A DNA stretch of 64,000 nt from Caulobacter zeae (GCF_002858925.1 NZ_PJRS01000039.1:34771-98770); one strand, 5' to 3'. Positions 6,997 to 15,197 are shown, counted from the stretch's first letter. The notes: generated by a model from the sequence alone, not told the origin. Program-made: numbers and translations.

Positions 6997-7422
6997 TCAG
7001 TAGCCTCCCAGGCGGACCGAGGCCTGGCGCGTGATCATGCTCGACGGCATCGGCGCGATCTTGGCGAAGGCGAAGACGACGGTCTTGGAGGCGTCGTAGG
7101 AGACCGCGACCACGGTGCGGTCGGAGCGCTCGGTGACGGTGGTCTTCACCAGGCTCGTATCGAGGCCGGAATAGTCGGCGACGCCCTCGGCGACGGCGGC
7201 CTTGGCCAGCGAGGCGCGCTCGGCGCCGGTCAGCCCGGCCACCGCCGCTCGTGCGGCGTCGTTGGCCACCTGCTGCACCGAGTGGGCCATCCAGAAGTAG
7301 GCGCCCCAGCCGAGCATGCCCACCACGAGCATGATCAGCATCGGACACACGAGGGCGAACTCGACCAAAGCGGTCCCGGTCCGGTCCGCGCCGAACTTCT
7401 GGAAGAACTGCTGTTTGCGCAT
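6997..7422 (-). CDS. TadE-like pseudopilin family protein
   Basis: The 141-residue protein has the TadE pattern: a short basic N-terminus, then DRTGTALVEFALVCPMLIML with E21 at the pseudopilin position, and one transmembrane helix (about 17-42). A short periplasmic domain ending in RQASVRLGGY follows. TadE/TadF proteins are minor pseudopilins processed by TadV-type peptidase and needed for Flp pilus assembly. It is the first gene of a four-gene minus-strand block (TadE, TadG-like, small protein, PilZ). Start: ATG 7422. About 260 bp separate it from the divergently oriented Phd-PAS gene, so the two promoters face away from a shared region. Confidence 0.82.
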   Translation of the reverse strand: MRKQQFFQKFGADRTGTALVEFALVCPMLIMLVVGMLGWGAYFWMAHSVQQVANDAARAAVAGLTGAERASLAKAAVAEGVADYSGLDTSLVKTTVTERSDRTVVAVSYDASKTVVFAFAKIAPMPSSMITRQASVRLGGY

Positions 7423-7558
7423 CTACGCCTCCGCACATCCCTTGGGTTGCGGCATGAGCGTAAGTCGACCTTGGCTGTCGGCGAGTTCTCACGGAAAATC
7501 CGCGTTATTTGAAGTTCGCGTAGTTGAGAACTTGGCCTTAGTGCGACGTTGTGCCGCT

Positions 7559-7577
7559 GGGATAACACTGTTGTCCC
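7559..7577. promoter_or_regulatory. 19-bp near-perfect dyad upstream of the Phd-PAS gene
   Basis: GGGATAACA-C-TGTTGTCCC is symmetric about one central base with a single mismatch in 9 pairs. It lies 108 bp before the Phd-PAS start, in the divergent region shared with tadE. Phd-type proteins autoregulate through palindromic operators, so this is a plausible target; binding is inferred. Confidence 0.45.
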
Positions 7578-7684
7578 CAGACTCGCGTGGCGGTAACTTT
7601 AAGTCGCAACCGACCAACCATTCCGAGAGTTTGTTTCAGCGATTGCGGAGCGTCCGGATTTTGCGTGGATCTGGAGAGGGTGAT

Positions 7685-8587
7685 ATGAAGTCGCGCGACA
7701 TCGCACCGGCCAGGGTGACCGCCGGGGAAATCAGCAGGAATTTCGGTCAATGGCAGGACGTAGCCCTGTCTGGACCGGTGATCGTGACTCACCACGGCCG
7801 ACCACGGGTGGTGATGATCTCGGCCGAGCACTACGCGGCCGCGGGCCTCGCCGAAGGACCGGCCGGCTTCGACAACGATTCCGCCTTGCAGACCGCCGAG
7901 ACGGCCCGCTCGGCTGTATTGGGGCATCTCAACGAGGCCTTCGTGGCGCTCGACCCCGATCTCAGGATCACCGCCGTCAACGCCGTCTTCGAGGACCTCA
8001 AGGGGGCCAGCGCGGCGCAACTGGTCGGCCTGGCCTGGACCGAGGTGTTCAGCGCCCCGGTGCAGGCCCTGATCGGCGAGCAGTTCCGCCGCGTGCTGCG
8101 CACCGGCGAGACGCTGGAGTTCGAATCGGAATCGACGGTGCAGTCGGGCCGCTGCTTCGGCGTGCGCGTCTTCCCCTACCCTGGCGGCGTAGCGGCCTTG
8201 TTCGTCAACCGCACCGAGGAGCGCGACCTGCGCGCCCGCCTCGACCGCGCCGCCGCGCTGGAGACCGCCCTGTCTGTGCTGCCGGACGTGGCCACCGCCC
8301 GCCTCAACATTCGCGGCGTGCTGGCCTCGATGGACGCCGACTTCCTGCGGCTGACCGGCTTTTCCGAAGCCGAACTGCGCGACTGCCGGCTCAGCGACAT
8401 CGTCCGCCCGGCCGAGCGCCGCGCCCTGACCCAGGCCGTCGAGCACGCGCTGCAGGGCGACGCCCCCACCCGCCTGCCGGTGACCCTGCTGGTCAAGGAC
8501 GGGGCCGAGCGCACGGTCGAACTGGCGCTGGCCACGGTGCGCCGCGACGGCGTTCCGGAGGGCGTGCTGGCGGTGCTGTCGGCCTGA
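7685..8587 (+). CDS. Phd/YefM antitoxin-type DNA-binding domain fused to two PAS domains
   Basis: The 300-residue protein is an unusual fusion. Residues 1-55 match the Phd/YefM antitoxin fold: RVTAGEISRNFGQWQDVALS, then GPVIVTHHGRPRVVMISAEHY, where the pattern G-x-V-I-V-T-x-x-G-x-P-x-V is the family core. Residues about 75-165 form a PAS domain (LNEAFVALDPDLRITAVNAV), joined by a helical linker (RTEERDLRARLDRAAALE) to a second PAS-like domain (about 185-300) ending PEGVLAVLSA. There is no kinase, cyclase or toxin-neutralising tail, and no toxin gene is adjacent. The arrangement suggests a repressor whose Phd dimer is controlled by PAS-sensed signals. The start is ATG 7685, 4 nt after GGAGAGGG; the open frame extends upstream, but the Phd motif begins here. 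Confidence 0.8.
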   Translation: MKSRDIAPARVTAGEISRNFGQWQDVALSGPVIVTHHGRPRVVMISAEHYAAAGLAEGPAGFDNDSALQTAETARSAVLGHLNEAFVALDPDLRITAVNAVFEDLKGASAAQLVGLAWTEVFSAPVQALIGEQFRRVLRTGETLEFESESTVQSGRCFGVRVFPYPGGVAALFVNRTEERDLRARLDRAAALETALSVLPDVATARLNIRGVLASMDADFLRLTGFSEAELRDCRLSDIVRPAERRALTQAVEHALQGDAPTRLPVTLLVKDGAERTVELALATVRRDGVPEGVLAVLSA

Positions 8588-8695
8588 TCCCGTCGCGCCG
8601 TCGCGGATCGAACTTGACCGAACGGAACATTCGCGCGTGCGCGCGCCTGGACGCTTGTGTTTTCAACGCCCGCGAGGCAAAGCCAAAACGTTGAT

Positions 8696-8709
8696 TTTCG
8701 TATACGGAA
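8696..8709. promoter_or_regulatory. CGTATACG palindrome before the second XRE gene
   Basis: TTTCGTATACGGAA contains the perfect 8-bp palindrome CGTATACG with AT-rich flanks, ending 9 bp before the ATG. A second CGTATACG occurs inside the gene at 9074-9081. Autoregulation is a guess based on position. Confidence 0.35.
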
Positions 8710-8717
8710 ATAACGTC

Positions 8718-9107
8718 ATGGCGACCCCGCCCCCCACGCACCCGATCGACCGGCACGTCGGCGCGATGATCCGCGCCCATCGCCGCGCGGCCGGCGTCTC
8801 GCAGGAGGAGTTGGGCACGGCGTTGGGCCTGACCTTCCAGCAGATCCAGAAGTACGAGACCGGCGAGAACCGCATCAGCGCGTCCAAGCTGGTCGAGGTG
8901 GCCCGCGCCCTGTCGCTGCCTGTCGGGGCGCTGTTCGAGGGCGTCGACGTCGTCGCCAGCGGCGGCGAAAGCCTGATCGCCCGTTTCGTGAGCCTGCGCG
9001 AGGCGGGCCCGTTCATGGAAGCCGCCGTCGCCCTGCCCGAGCCCGTGCGCAACGAACTCTTCCGCCTTGCGACCGTATACGTCGCCGAGGAACAGGCGGC
9101 GGGCTGA
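8718..9107 (+). CDS. XRE-family regulator, second PraR-like paralogue
   Basis: The 129-residue protein has an HTH_3 domain at about residues 8-66: VGAMIRAHRRAAGVSQEELG, then LTFQQIQKYETGENRISASK. This is very close in wording to the PraR-like protein at 3966-4397, so the two are paralogues 4.7 kb apart. The C-terminal half (SLIARFVSLREAGPFMEAAV onward) is helical and differs from the paralogue. Start: ATG 8718, with only a weak GGAAA upstream. The gene follows the Phd-PAS gene by 130 bp on the same strand and may be transcribed from its own promoter near the CGTATACG palindrome. Its targets are unknown. Confidence 0.82.
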   Translation: MATPPPTHPIDRHVGAMIRAHRRAAGVSQEELGTALGLTFQQIQKYETGENRISASKLVEVARALSLPVGALFEGVDVVASGGESLIARFVSLREAGPFMEAAVALPEPVRNELFRLATVYVAEEQAAG

Positions 9108-9116
9108 CGCCCCCGC

Positions 9117-9599
9117 CTACATGATGGTCACCGAATGCGAGGCGGTCAGCGTGCCGCTCACGCTGCACCCTGGCGATCCGGGAACCGTCGCGCTCGAGAA
9201 GGTGACCGTGCTGGGCGCCCCGTTCGTCCAGCTGGCCGTCGTCGCGCCGCCGCAGGTCCAGGGCGAGTTGAAGCCCATCCAGATCATGACCGAAGACGTG
9301 CTCGTGGGCAGAACGATCCAGGGCATGCCGTTGGCCGTCAGCAGATAGCCGCAGACCCAGTCGCCAGGGCTGATCGCCACACTGGAGATCACCGCCGTTG
9401 CGCCGCTGCTGTCGATGTTGCCCGTCATCTCGACCGAGCAATTGACGCTCGAAGCCTGCGGGTGCCCAACCGTCAAGTTTCCGCTCAGGGTGAAGTTCGA
9501 GACGGGACTTGGCGTGAACGTCGCGGCCGAGGCAGAACTGGCGGCGCCCGCGGTCGCCAGGGCAATGGCGGCGGACAGGACGGCTGCGTACTTGATCAC
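9117..9599 (-). CDS. Secreted beta-rich protein, possibly PraB/alkane-oxidation-activator-like
   Basis: The 160-residue product begins with a signal peptide (VIKYAAVLSAAIALATAGAA, then SSASA before ATFTPSP), so it is exported. The mature part is Ser/Thr/Gly-rich with four Cys that could form two disulfides (VNCSVE, WVCGYL, WTCGG, PGCSV). The layout (TFTPSPVSNFTLSGNLTVG, a mid-protein Cys, then NGMPWIV) resembles small secreted proteins annotated as alkane-oxidation activator PraB, but I hold that at low confidence. The GTG start at 9599 is chosen because GGGAG lies 6 nt upstream and the signal peptide begins there; the frame is open upstream to 9665. It converges with the XRE gene, whose stop is 9 bp away. 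Confidence 0.65.
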   Translation of the reverse strand: MIKYAAVLSAAIALATAGAASSASAATFTPSPVSNFTLSGNLTVGHPQASSVNCSVEMTGNIDSSGATAVISSVAISPGDWVCGYLLTANGMPWIVLPTSTSSVMIWMGFNSPWTCGGATTASWTNGAPSTVTFSSATVPGSPGCSVSGTLTASHSVTIM

Positions 9600-9859
9600 G
9601 CTCAACTCCCCACGCTTTGTTGTTATTTGCCGCCAATACTTACATTGATATAAATTACCTGACAACCAGCCATTTCAACCCTGGGCGGCGCATCGCGATA
9701 GGCGACCGGCCAGGGCGACGAGCCGCTCGCTACCGGCGTATCGGAATTGGCCGGAACATATTGAATGGAGGGATCGCCCATCGCCTCAAAAGCCTAGGCG
9801 AGCTCGCCGCAGCCAGTGCGGAAGCGAAAGGAATACAACGGATTGTCGGGAGAAACCGT

Positions 9860-9936
9860 TGGTGGCTGGGGGCGGGATCGAACCGCCGACCTGTGGGTTA
9901 TGAATCCACCGCTCTAACCATCTGAGCTACCCAGCC
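9860..9936 (-). tRNA. tRNA-Met (CAT), elongator type
   Basis: On the minus strand the gene reads GGCTGGG ... CCCAGCC-A-CCA with a 7-bp acceptor stem. The D-arm contains TAGCTCAGATGGTTAGAGC, the anticodon loop is TTCATAA (anticodon CAT), and the T-loop is TTCGATC. The CCA end is encoded. The first acceptor pair is G-C, unlike initiator tRNA-fMet, so this is elongator Met; a lysidine-modified Ile tRNA cannot be excluded from sequence alone. Confidence 0.93.
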
Positions 9937-9978
9937 GCCGAAGCGGAGCGGGCTTATAAGCGCAAACCGGGGCGGGCT

Positions 9979-11028
9979 TCAAGCCCGGTTTGCGATCTCA
10001 TCCACAACTGCGCTCAAACGCTTGGCCAGGCTGTCGGGACCGTAGTCTGCCAGCACGGCTTCCCGCGCCTTTCGGCCGAAAGCGACCGACAAGGCCGGAT
10101 CGGCGATCAGGCCCGCGAGGGCGTCGGCCAGGGCCGCGGCGTCGCCGGGCGGCAGCAGGCGGCCGCTGGCGCCCTCGACGATCATCTCGTCGGGCCCGGG
10201 AATGGCGCTGGCGGCGACCGGCAAGCCGACGGCCATGGCCTCCAGCAACACCAGCGGAAATCCCTCCTGATAGGAGGGGAAGGCGAAGACGTCGCCCGTG
10301 GCCAGGAAGGCCGACGCGTCTCGCCAGCCGACCAGCCGTACGCGATCAACCAGGCCATGCTCGGCGATCAGGCCTTCGAGCTTGCCGCGCTCGTCGCCCT
10401 CGCCGGCGATCTCGACCTCGAAGGCAAGCCCTCGGTCGCGCAGCAGCGCGGCGGCGGCGACCAGCACGTCGAAGCCCTTCTTGGGATGCAGGCGGCCGGC
10501 GGCGACGATGCGCGGCGGGCGGGCGGCCTGCGCGAACGGCTGGGCCAGCATGCTCGGGATCTTCACGGCGTTGGGCACGAAGTGCACGCGCTGCGCCGGG
10601 ATCCCACGCTTGACCGCCAGCTCGGCCAGGTGGCGACCAACGCAGACATAGTCTGTGCGGGTGGTCTCGATGTCGAACACCGGCTTGTGGACGCAGATGG
10701 CCAGGCGCGTCGTCTTCGGCGCGGCCTTCTCGAACAGGCGGGCCGGACGCTGGCCGTGGCTGAGAATGATCGCCGGCTTGACCGCCCGCACGATCCGCCC
10801 GGCCGCGCCCAGGGTCAGCGGGTCCCAGTCGGTGTGGGCGGGCATCGACAGCAGCGGCGGCGTCCGCCCCGCCTGCGCCTTGGCCACCGCCCCCCCGGCC
10901 CGAACCACGCCCGCGCAGATCCCGCCCCGGCGCGCCGCCCAGCCTTCCAGGATCGGCTGGTAGTCGAGGAACACCTGCTCCAGGCCGCCCAGACCCTTGC
11001 CCAGCATGGCGTGCAGGATGGCGGTCAA
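9979..11028 (-). CDS. Glycosyltransferase family 4
   Basis: The 349-residue protein has the GT-B fold layout of GT4 enzymes. The N-terminal half includes a Gly-rich LGKGLGGLEQVFLDY turn. The C-terminal nucleotide-sugar domain contains RIVAAGRLHPKKGFDVLVAA and the E-x7-E motif in YQEGFPLVLLEAMAVG. GT4 enzymes transfer sugars with retention onto LPS, capsule or lipid acceptors at the cytoplasmic membrane; donor and acceptor are unknown here. The start is TTG 11028 with GGAG 8 nt upstream; the ATG at 11007 is an alternative that would shorten it by seven residues. It stands alone between tRNA-Met and a divergent sugar dehydrogenase gene. Confidence 0.85.
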   Translation of the reverse strand: MTAILHAMLGKGLGGLEQVFLDYQPILEGWAARRGGICAGVVRAGGAVAKAQAGRTPPLLSMPAHTDWDPLTLGAAGRIVRAVKPAIILSHGQRPARLFEKAAPKTTRLAICVHKPVFDIETTRTDYVCVGRHLAELAVKRGIPAQRVHFVPNAVKIPSMLAQPFAQAARPPRIVAAGRLHPKKGFDVLVAAAALLRDRGLAFEVEIAGEGDERGKLEGLIAEHGLVDRVRLVGWRDASAFLATGDVFAFPSYQEGFPLVLLEAMAVGLPVAASAIPGPDEMIVEGASGRLLPPGDAAALADALAGLIADPALSVAFGRKAREAVLADYGPDSLAKRLSAVVDEIANRA

Positions 11029-11186
11029 GGGCGGGCTCCGGAAACGAGTGGGAAGAGCGAATGGGGGAAAGGCCGGAAACTTCCCCGCGCCACGGTCGGT
11101 GTCAATGAGCCGCGGAAAATGGGATCGGCTGAAAATGGGCCGCCTCCCCCTCGCCCGCCGGACGAAAAGGCGGTTATGGTCGCCGC

Positions 11187-12434
11187 ATGCGTTCTTCCCT
11201 GCTCTTCGCCGCCTCCGCCCTGCTCGCCATCGCCGCCTGCGGCCCCGGCGAGGCCCAAGACAGCAGCGCTCCGGCGGTCACCGCCGACGGCGGCCCGGTC
11301 GAGACCCGCGTCGCCAACGCGCCCGACCAGAAACCCGCCTTCGCCGGCCAGACCCGCGCGCCGCTGAAGGCCGCCGGCGTCGAGTACCAGGTGCAGGTCG
11401 TGGCCAAGGGGCTGGACCATCCGTGGGCCATCGCCTTCCTGCCCGACGGCTCGGCCCTGGTGACCGAGAAAGGCGCCGGTCGCCTGCGGATCCTGGCCAA
11501 GGACGGTAAACTGTCGCCCGCCGTGGCCGGCCTGCCAGCGGTGGACGTCAACGGCCAGGGCGGCCTGCTGGGCCTGGCGATCGACCCGCACTACGCCGAG
11601 AACGGCCTCGTCTACTGGAGCTACGCCGAGCCGCGCGACGGCGGCAACGGCACGGCCGTGGCGCGCGGCAAGCTGCTTCCCGGCCCCGCGCCCAAGCTTG
11701 AGAACGTCCAGGTCATCTGGCGCCAGACCCCGACCCTGGCCTCGGCCTTGCATTTCGGCGGCCGGCTGGTCTTCGCCCGCGACGGCGACCTGTTCGTCAC
11801 CACCGGCGAACGCTCGATCCTCGAAGGCCGTCGCCAGGCCCAGAACCTCGACGGCACGCTGGGCAAGGTGGTGCGGATCAAGCCCGACGGCTCGATCCCC
11901 GCCGACAATCCCTTCGTCGGCCAGGCCGGCGCCAAGCCCGAGATCTGGTCGATCGGCCACCGCAACCTGCAGGCCGCCGCCATCAACCCCAAGACCGGCG
12001 AGCTGTGGACCGTCGAGCACGGCGCCAAGGGCGGCGACGAGCTGAACATCCCGCGCGCCGGCAAGAACTACGGCTGGCCGTCGATCACCTATGGCGAGGA
12101 ATACTCCGGAAAGCCGATCGGCGACGGGATCACGGCCAAGGAAGGCCTGGAACAGCCGATCTATTACTGGGATCCGGTGATCGCGCCCTCGGGCATGGCC
12201 TTCTATGAAGGCGCCCTGTTCCCCGCCTGGAAGGGCAGCCTGCTGGTCGGTTCGCTCAAGGAGCACCACATCGCCCGCCTGACGCTGGACGGCGACAAGG
12301 TGGTCGGCGAGGAGCGCATCGCCGTCGAATTCGGCGAACGCATCCGCGATGTCGTCGTCGGCCCCGACGGCGCCGTCTGGGCGGTGACCGACGAGGACGA
12401 CGGCAAGGTCATCCGGATCGTCCCCAAAGGCTGA
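11187..12434 (+). CDS. PQQ-dependent aldose sugar dehydrogenase, lipoprotein
   Basis: The 415-residue protein has a lipoprotein signal with the lipobox IAAC (Cys18), so it is tethered to a membrane facing the periplasm. The body is a six-bladed propeller of the soluble glucose/aldose sugar dehydrogenase (GSDH, YliI-type) family. Typical motifs are LDHPWAIAFLPDGSALVTEK, HFGGRLVFARDGDLFVTTGE, IGHRNLQAAAINPKTGELW, and VEHGAKGGDELN with GKNYGWPSITYG. Family members oxidise aldoses to lactones with PQQ and calcium. PQQ synthesis genes are not in the window. Start: ATG 11187. It is a single gene with about 70 bp to the next gene on the same strand. Confidence 0.88.
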   Translation: MRSSLLFAASALLAIAACGPGEAQDSSAPAVTADGGPVETRVANAPDQKPAFAGQTRAPLKAAGVEYQVQVVAKGLDHPWAIAFLPDGSALVTEKGAGRLRILAKDGKLSPAVAGLPAVDVNGQGGLLGLAIDPHYAENGLVYWSYAEPRDGGNGTAVARGKLLPGPAPKLENVQVIWRQTPTLASALHFGGRLVFARDGDLFVTTGERSILEGRRQAQNLDGTLGKVVRIKPDGSIPADNPFVGQAGAKPEIWSIGHRNLQAAAINPKTGELWTVEHGAKGGDELNIPRAGKNYGWPSITYGEEYSGKPIGDGITAKEGLEQPIYYWDPVIAPSGMAFYEGALFPAWKGSLLVGSLKEHHIARLTLDGDKVVGEERIAVEFGERIRDVVVGPDGAVWAVTDEDDGKVIRIVPKG

Positions 12435-12505
12435 ACCATCGCTGGCGAGCGATTGACGAATCTACCGAAGGCTGCACGGCTGAGCGTGCAACCTTAGAGG
12501 TCGAG

Positions 12506-13636
12506 ATGATCAGTCGCCGCCACGCCCTTTCCCTGCTCTCGTCGCCGCTGCTGGCGGGCCTCGCCGCCCCCGCCCTGGCCGCGGGCAGGGTGATCGCCGC
12601 GCCGATCACGCTCAACGACAAGCGGATTCTCCTCGACGTCGCGATCGGCGGCCAGGGCCCCTATCCCTTTGTGATCGACTCCGGCGGCGCGCTGAGCCTG
12701 ATCCGCGAAAGCCTCGCGCAGGAGCTCAAGCTCAAACGCGTGAGAACGATCCAGCTGAACGGAAAGAGCTCGCCCATCTACGCCGCCAAGGACGTCGTGC
12801 TGGGCGGCGCCCTGCGACAGCCCGACGTGATGTTCGGCGGCGTCGACGGCGCCCGCCTCGGCGGACAGGGCTCGCTGGCGTCCGGCCTGCTTACCGCCGG
12901 CGACTGCGAGCTCGATCTCGACGCGGCACAATGGCGACTGTTTCCCGACGCGCCGCCGGACCGCACGGGCTACACCCGATTGAAGGCCGAGCTGCGGCAG
13001 GAAAGCCAGGGCGCGACCAAGCGCATCTTCGCCGACGTCATACTCGACGGCGAGCCGATCGAGGCCCTGCTGGACACCGGCTGGCCGCATGCCCTGTGCA
13101 TTTCCCACGAGCAGGGCGTCGCGCGCGGACTGTGGAACGACACGACGCCCTTCGCCCCGATCCAGCTCTCGAACGGCGTGACGGGGACCGCGCCGAACCC
13201 CGGACGGCTGGTGCGCGTCAAGCGCCTGGAACTGGGCCCGATCGTGCTGGAACAGGCGCTCGTCGCCATCCGTCCCGAGGGCAAGCGCGGCGGCGGGGCG
13301 ATTGCCGGCCTGCCCTTCCTGCGGATGATGAACTGGTCGCTGTCCACCGAGGCCCTGTGGGTCCGGCGCAACGCCCAGGCGGCCACCTCCAACAGCTATG
13401 GCCGCTCGGGCCTCTGGGTCGCCGAGCAGCGCGGCGCCGTGCGGGTGGAGGTCGTCGGCGCCGGCGGTCCGGCGGCCAAGGCCGGCGTGCTCCCGGGCGA
13501 CGTCATCGAAGGCGGACGCGACCTGCAGGCGACCATCGCCCTGCTGGACGGGCCGGTCGGCCAGCCGATCGCCCTGATGCTCAAGCGCGGCGGCGAGACG
13601 GTGCGGGCCGAGTTCGCCCCGGCCGACTACCTCTAG
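12506..13636 (+). CDS. Retropepsin-like aspartyl protease with C-terminal PDZ domain, exported
   Basis: The 376-residue protein starts with an Arg-Arg-containing signal peptide (ISRRHALSLLSSPLLAGLAA ending ALA). Two retroviral-type aspartic protease lobes follow: lobe one has FVIDSGGALSLI (D-S-G in place of D-T-G), lobe two has EALLDTGWPHALCI with the standard D-T-G. A PDZ-like domain (about 300-370, AVRVEVVGAGGPAAKAGVLP then GDVIEGG) ends the protein. Fused tandem lobes provide both catalytic Asp residues in one chain; D-S-G is an accepted variant. The substrate is unknown. It follows the sugar dehydrogenase by 71 bp on the same strand. Start: ATG 12506 after an AGAGGTCGAG purine run. Confidence 0.82.
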   Translation: MISRRHALSLLSSPLLAGLAAPALAAGRVIAAPITLNDKRILLDVAIGGQGPYPFVIDSGGALSLIRESLAQELKLKRVRTIQLNGKSSPIYAAKDVVLGGALRQPDVMFGGVDGARLGGQGSLASGLLTAGDCELDLDAAQWRLFPDAPPDRTGYTRLKAELRQESQGATKRIFADVILDGEPIEALLDTGWPHALCISHEQGVARGLWNDTTPFAPIQLSNGVTGTAPNPGRLVRVKRLELGPIVLEQALVAIRPEGKRGGGAIAGLPFLRMMNWSLSTEALWVRRNAQAATSNSYGRSGLWVAEQRGAVRVEVVGAGGPAAKAGVLPGDVIEGGRDLQATIALLDGPVGQPIALMLKRGGETVRAEFAPADYL

Positions 13637-13643
13637 CAGACGA

Positions 13644-14012
13644 TCAATCGACCTCGCGGCGGGCGCGCCAGGCCTTGCGGGCCTCCGAGGGCTTGCCCTT
13701 GACCAGGGCTCCGGCCGCGAGGCCCGCCAGGAACGAGGCGGTGGGGTGAGCCAGGATGATGTCGGCCACCCGCTCTTCGATCGGGGCTTTGCGCTCCTTG
13801 GCCTGCTGGTTGGACTGGGCCAGCGCCCAGATCGCCACCACCGCCGCCGCGATCGCCGCGACGATGGCGTGGGCCCAGGCCGCGCCGACCAATGAGGCCA
13901 GGAAGGCGAACACCGCCATCGCGCCCGAAATCGCGGCGATCGCCGCCGCCATGACCAGGCCCGCGCCGCGCACCAGGCGCGAAGTCAGCCTGTCGATGAA
14001 ATCGTCCACCAT
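13644..14012 (-). CDS. Small inner-membrane protein, unknown function
   Basis: The 122-residue protein has an amphipathic N-terminus (VDDFIDRLTSRLVRGAG), two hydrophobic helices (about 17-41 and 45-65), a charged QQAKERKAPIEERV segment and a short C-terminal hydrophobic patch (LAGLAAGALVKGK). The pattern resembles phage-holin-superfamily/DUF1469-like membrane proteins, but I do not assign it. It is convergent with the aspartyl protease gene, 7 bp apart. The start ATG 14012 is followed by a clean frame. Confidence 0.6.
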   Translation of the reverse strand: MVDDFIDRLTSRLVRGAGLVMAAAIAAISGAMAVFAFLASLVGAAWAHAIVAAIAAAVVAIWALAQSNQQAKERKAPIEERVADIILAHPTASFLAGLAAGALVKGKPSEARKAWRARREVD

Positions 14013-14078
14013 CGCCCTCTCCGTCGAACAGCCTCTTCGGCTAACGCACGAGGCGGAGTTTGGTGTCAGCCAGCCGAC

Positions 14079-15197
14079 TTAAGGCGCGTCGACCAGCAGG
14101 TCGGCGACCGCCTCGCCGATCGCCAGGCTGCTGGTCAGGCCTGGGCTCTCGATGCCGAACAGGGCCACGAGGCCCGCCAGGCCGTGGGTGTCGGCGCCTC
14201 GCAGCTGGAAATCGGGCTGGGGCTCGTCGGGGCCGTGGATCTTGGGCCGCACGCCGGCGTAGTCGGGCGTCAGCACGCCATCAGGCAGAGCGGGCCAGAA
14301 CTTGCGGATATAGGCGGCGAAGGCCTCGGCCCGGTTCGGATCGATCGAATAGTCCGGCGCCGGCACGTACTCCAGGTCCGGCCCGAACACCGCCTGGCCG
14401 CCCATGTCGTTGCGATAGTGGGTGCCCAGCGCCCCATGGATCGGCGGCGGATATACGAGGCGCTGGAACGGCGCCTTTCCCGTCAGGCGGAAATAGACCC
14501 CCTTGCCGTAGTGGGCCTTCGGGATCTGGTCCTTCGGAAAGCCCTCGATGCTGGCCGCCACATCCTGGGCCGAAAGGCCCGGCGCGGTGACCAGCAGGCG
14601 ACAGGTCAGGCTGGTCGGCTCGACGCCGCCGGCCCGCACGGAAAAGCCGCCGCCCTCCAGCGGGGTCGCGCCCTCGAAGGGCGTCGACAAAACCACCGCC
14701 CCGCCGGCGGCTTCGATCTCGCCATGCAGGGCCAGCATGTAGTCGTGGCTGGCGAAGACCCCGCTTTCCGGCGACAGCAGGGCCGCGTGGGCGTTGAGGC
14801 CGGGCTCCAGCGCCTGGGCCTGCGCGCCGGACAACCGCTCCATGCCCTCGACGTCGTTGGCCAGGGCCTGGTCCCAGATGGCGTCGAGCCGGGCGATCTC
14901 GTCGTCGCTGGTGGCCACCACCAGCTTGCCGCACTTCTTGTAGGCGACCTTGTGGGCGTCGAGAAACGCATAGAGCCGCCGCCGCCCCTGCACGCACAGG
15001 CGGGCCTTCAGCGAGCCGGTCGGGTAATAGAGCCCGCCGTGGATCACCTCGGAATTGCGCGACGACACGCCCTGGCCGATGTGGCCCTCTGCCTCGAGCA
15101 CGGCCACGACCAGCCCCCGCTGCGCCAGGGCGTAACCGCAGGCCAGCCCCACGGCGCCGGCGCCCACCACCACGGCGTCGAAATCGAAGTCAGTCAT
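14079..15197 (-). CDS. FAD-dependent oxidoreductase, L-2-hydroxyglutarate oxidase-like
   Basis: The 372-residue protein starts with the FAD-binding Rossmann motif VVVGAGAVGLACGYALAQRG (G-x-G-x-x-G) followed by an acidic strand end (VLEAE). Then SSRNSEVIHGGLYYPTGSLK appears, the signature of the LhgO/DAO family. Later segments include GKGVYFRLTG, HYRNDMGGQAVFGPDLEYV and YAGVRPKIHG, all typical of L-2-hydroxyglutarate dehydrogenases, which return this by-product to 2-oxoglutarate. Its ATG (15197) overlaps the stop of the ParE-like toxin gene in an ATGA arrangement, an odd partnership that makes it the third gene of a toxin-antitoxin transcript. Family assignment is firm; substrate is by analogy. 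Confidence 0.85.
   Translation of the reverse strand: MTDFDFDAVVVGAGAVGLACGYALAQRGLVVAVLEAEGHIGQGVSSRNSEVIHGGLYYPTGSLKARLCVQGRRRLYAFLDAHKVAYKKCGKLVVATSDDEIARLDAIWDQALANDVEGMERLSGAQAQALEPGLNAHAALLSPESGVFASHDYMLALHGEIEAAGGAVVLSTPFEGATPLEGGGFSVRAGGVEPTSLTCRLLVTAPGLSAQDVAASIEGFPKDQIPKAHYGKGVYFRLTGKAPFQRLVYPPPIHGALGTHYRNDMGGQAVFGPDLEYVPAPDYSIDPNRAEAFAAYIRKFWPALPDGVLTPDYAGVRPKIHGPDEPQPDFQLRGADTHGLAGLVALFGIESPGLTSSLAIGEAVADLLVDAP

Noticed and set aside
7685..8587. A conventional toxin-antitoxin operon at the Phd domain
   Set aside because: No Doc, YoeB or other toxin frame lies on either side, and the C-terminal half is PAS rather than a toxin-binding tail.
9860..9936. Initiator tRNA-fMet
   Set aside because: The first acceptor pair is G-C and the stem fits elongator Met, whereas initiator has an unpaired first base.
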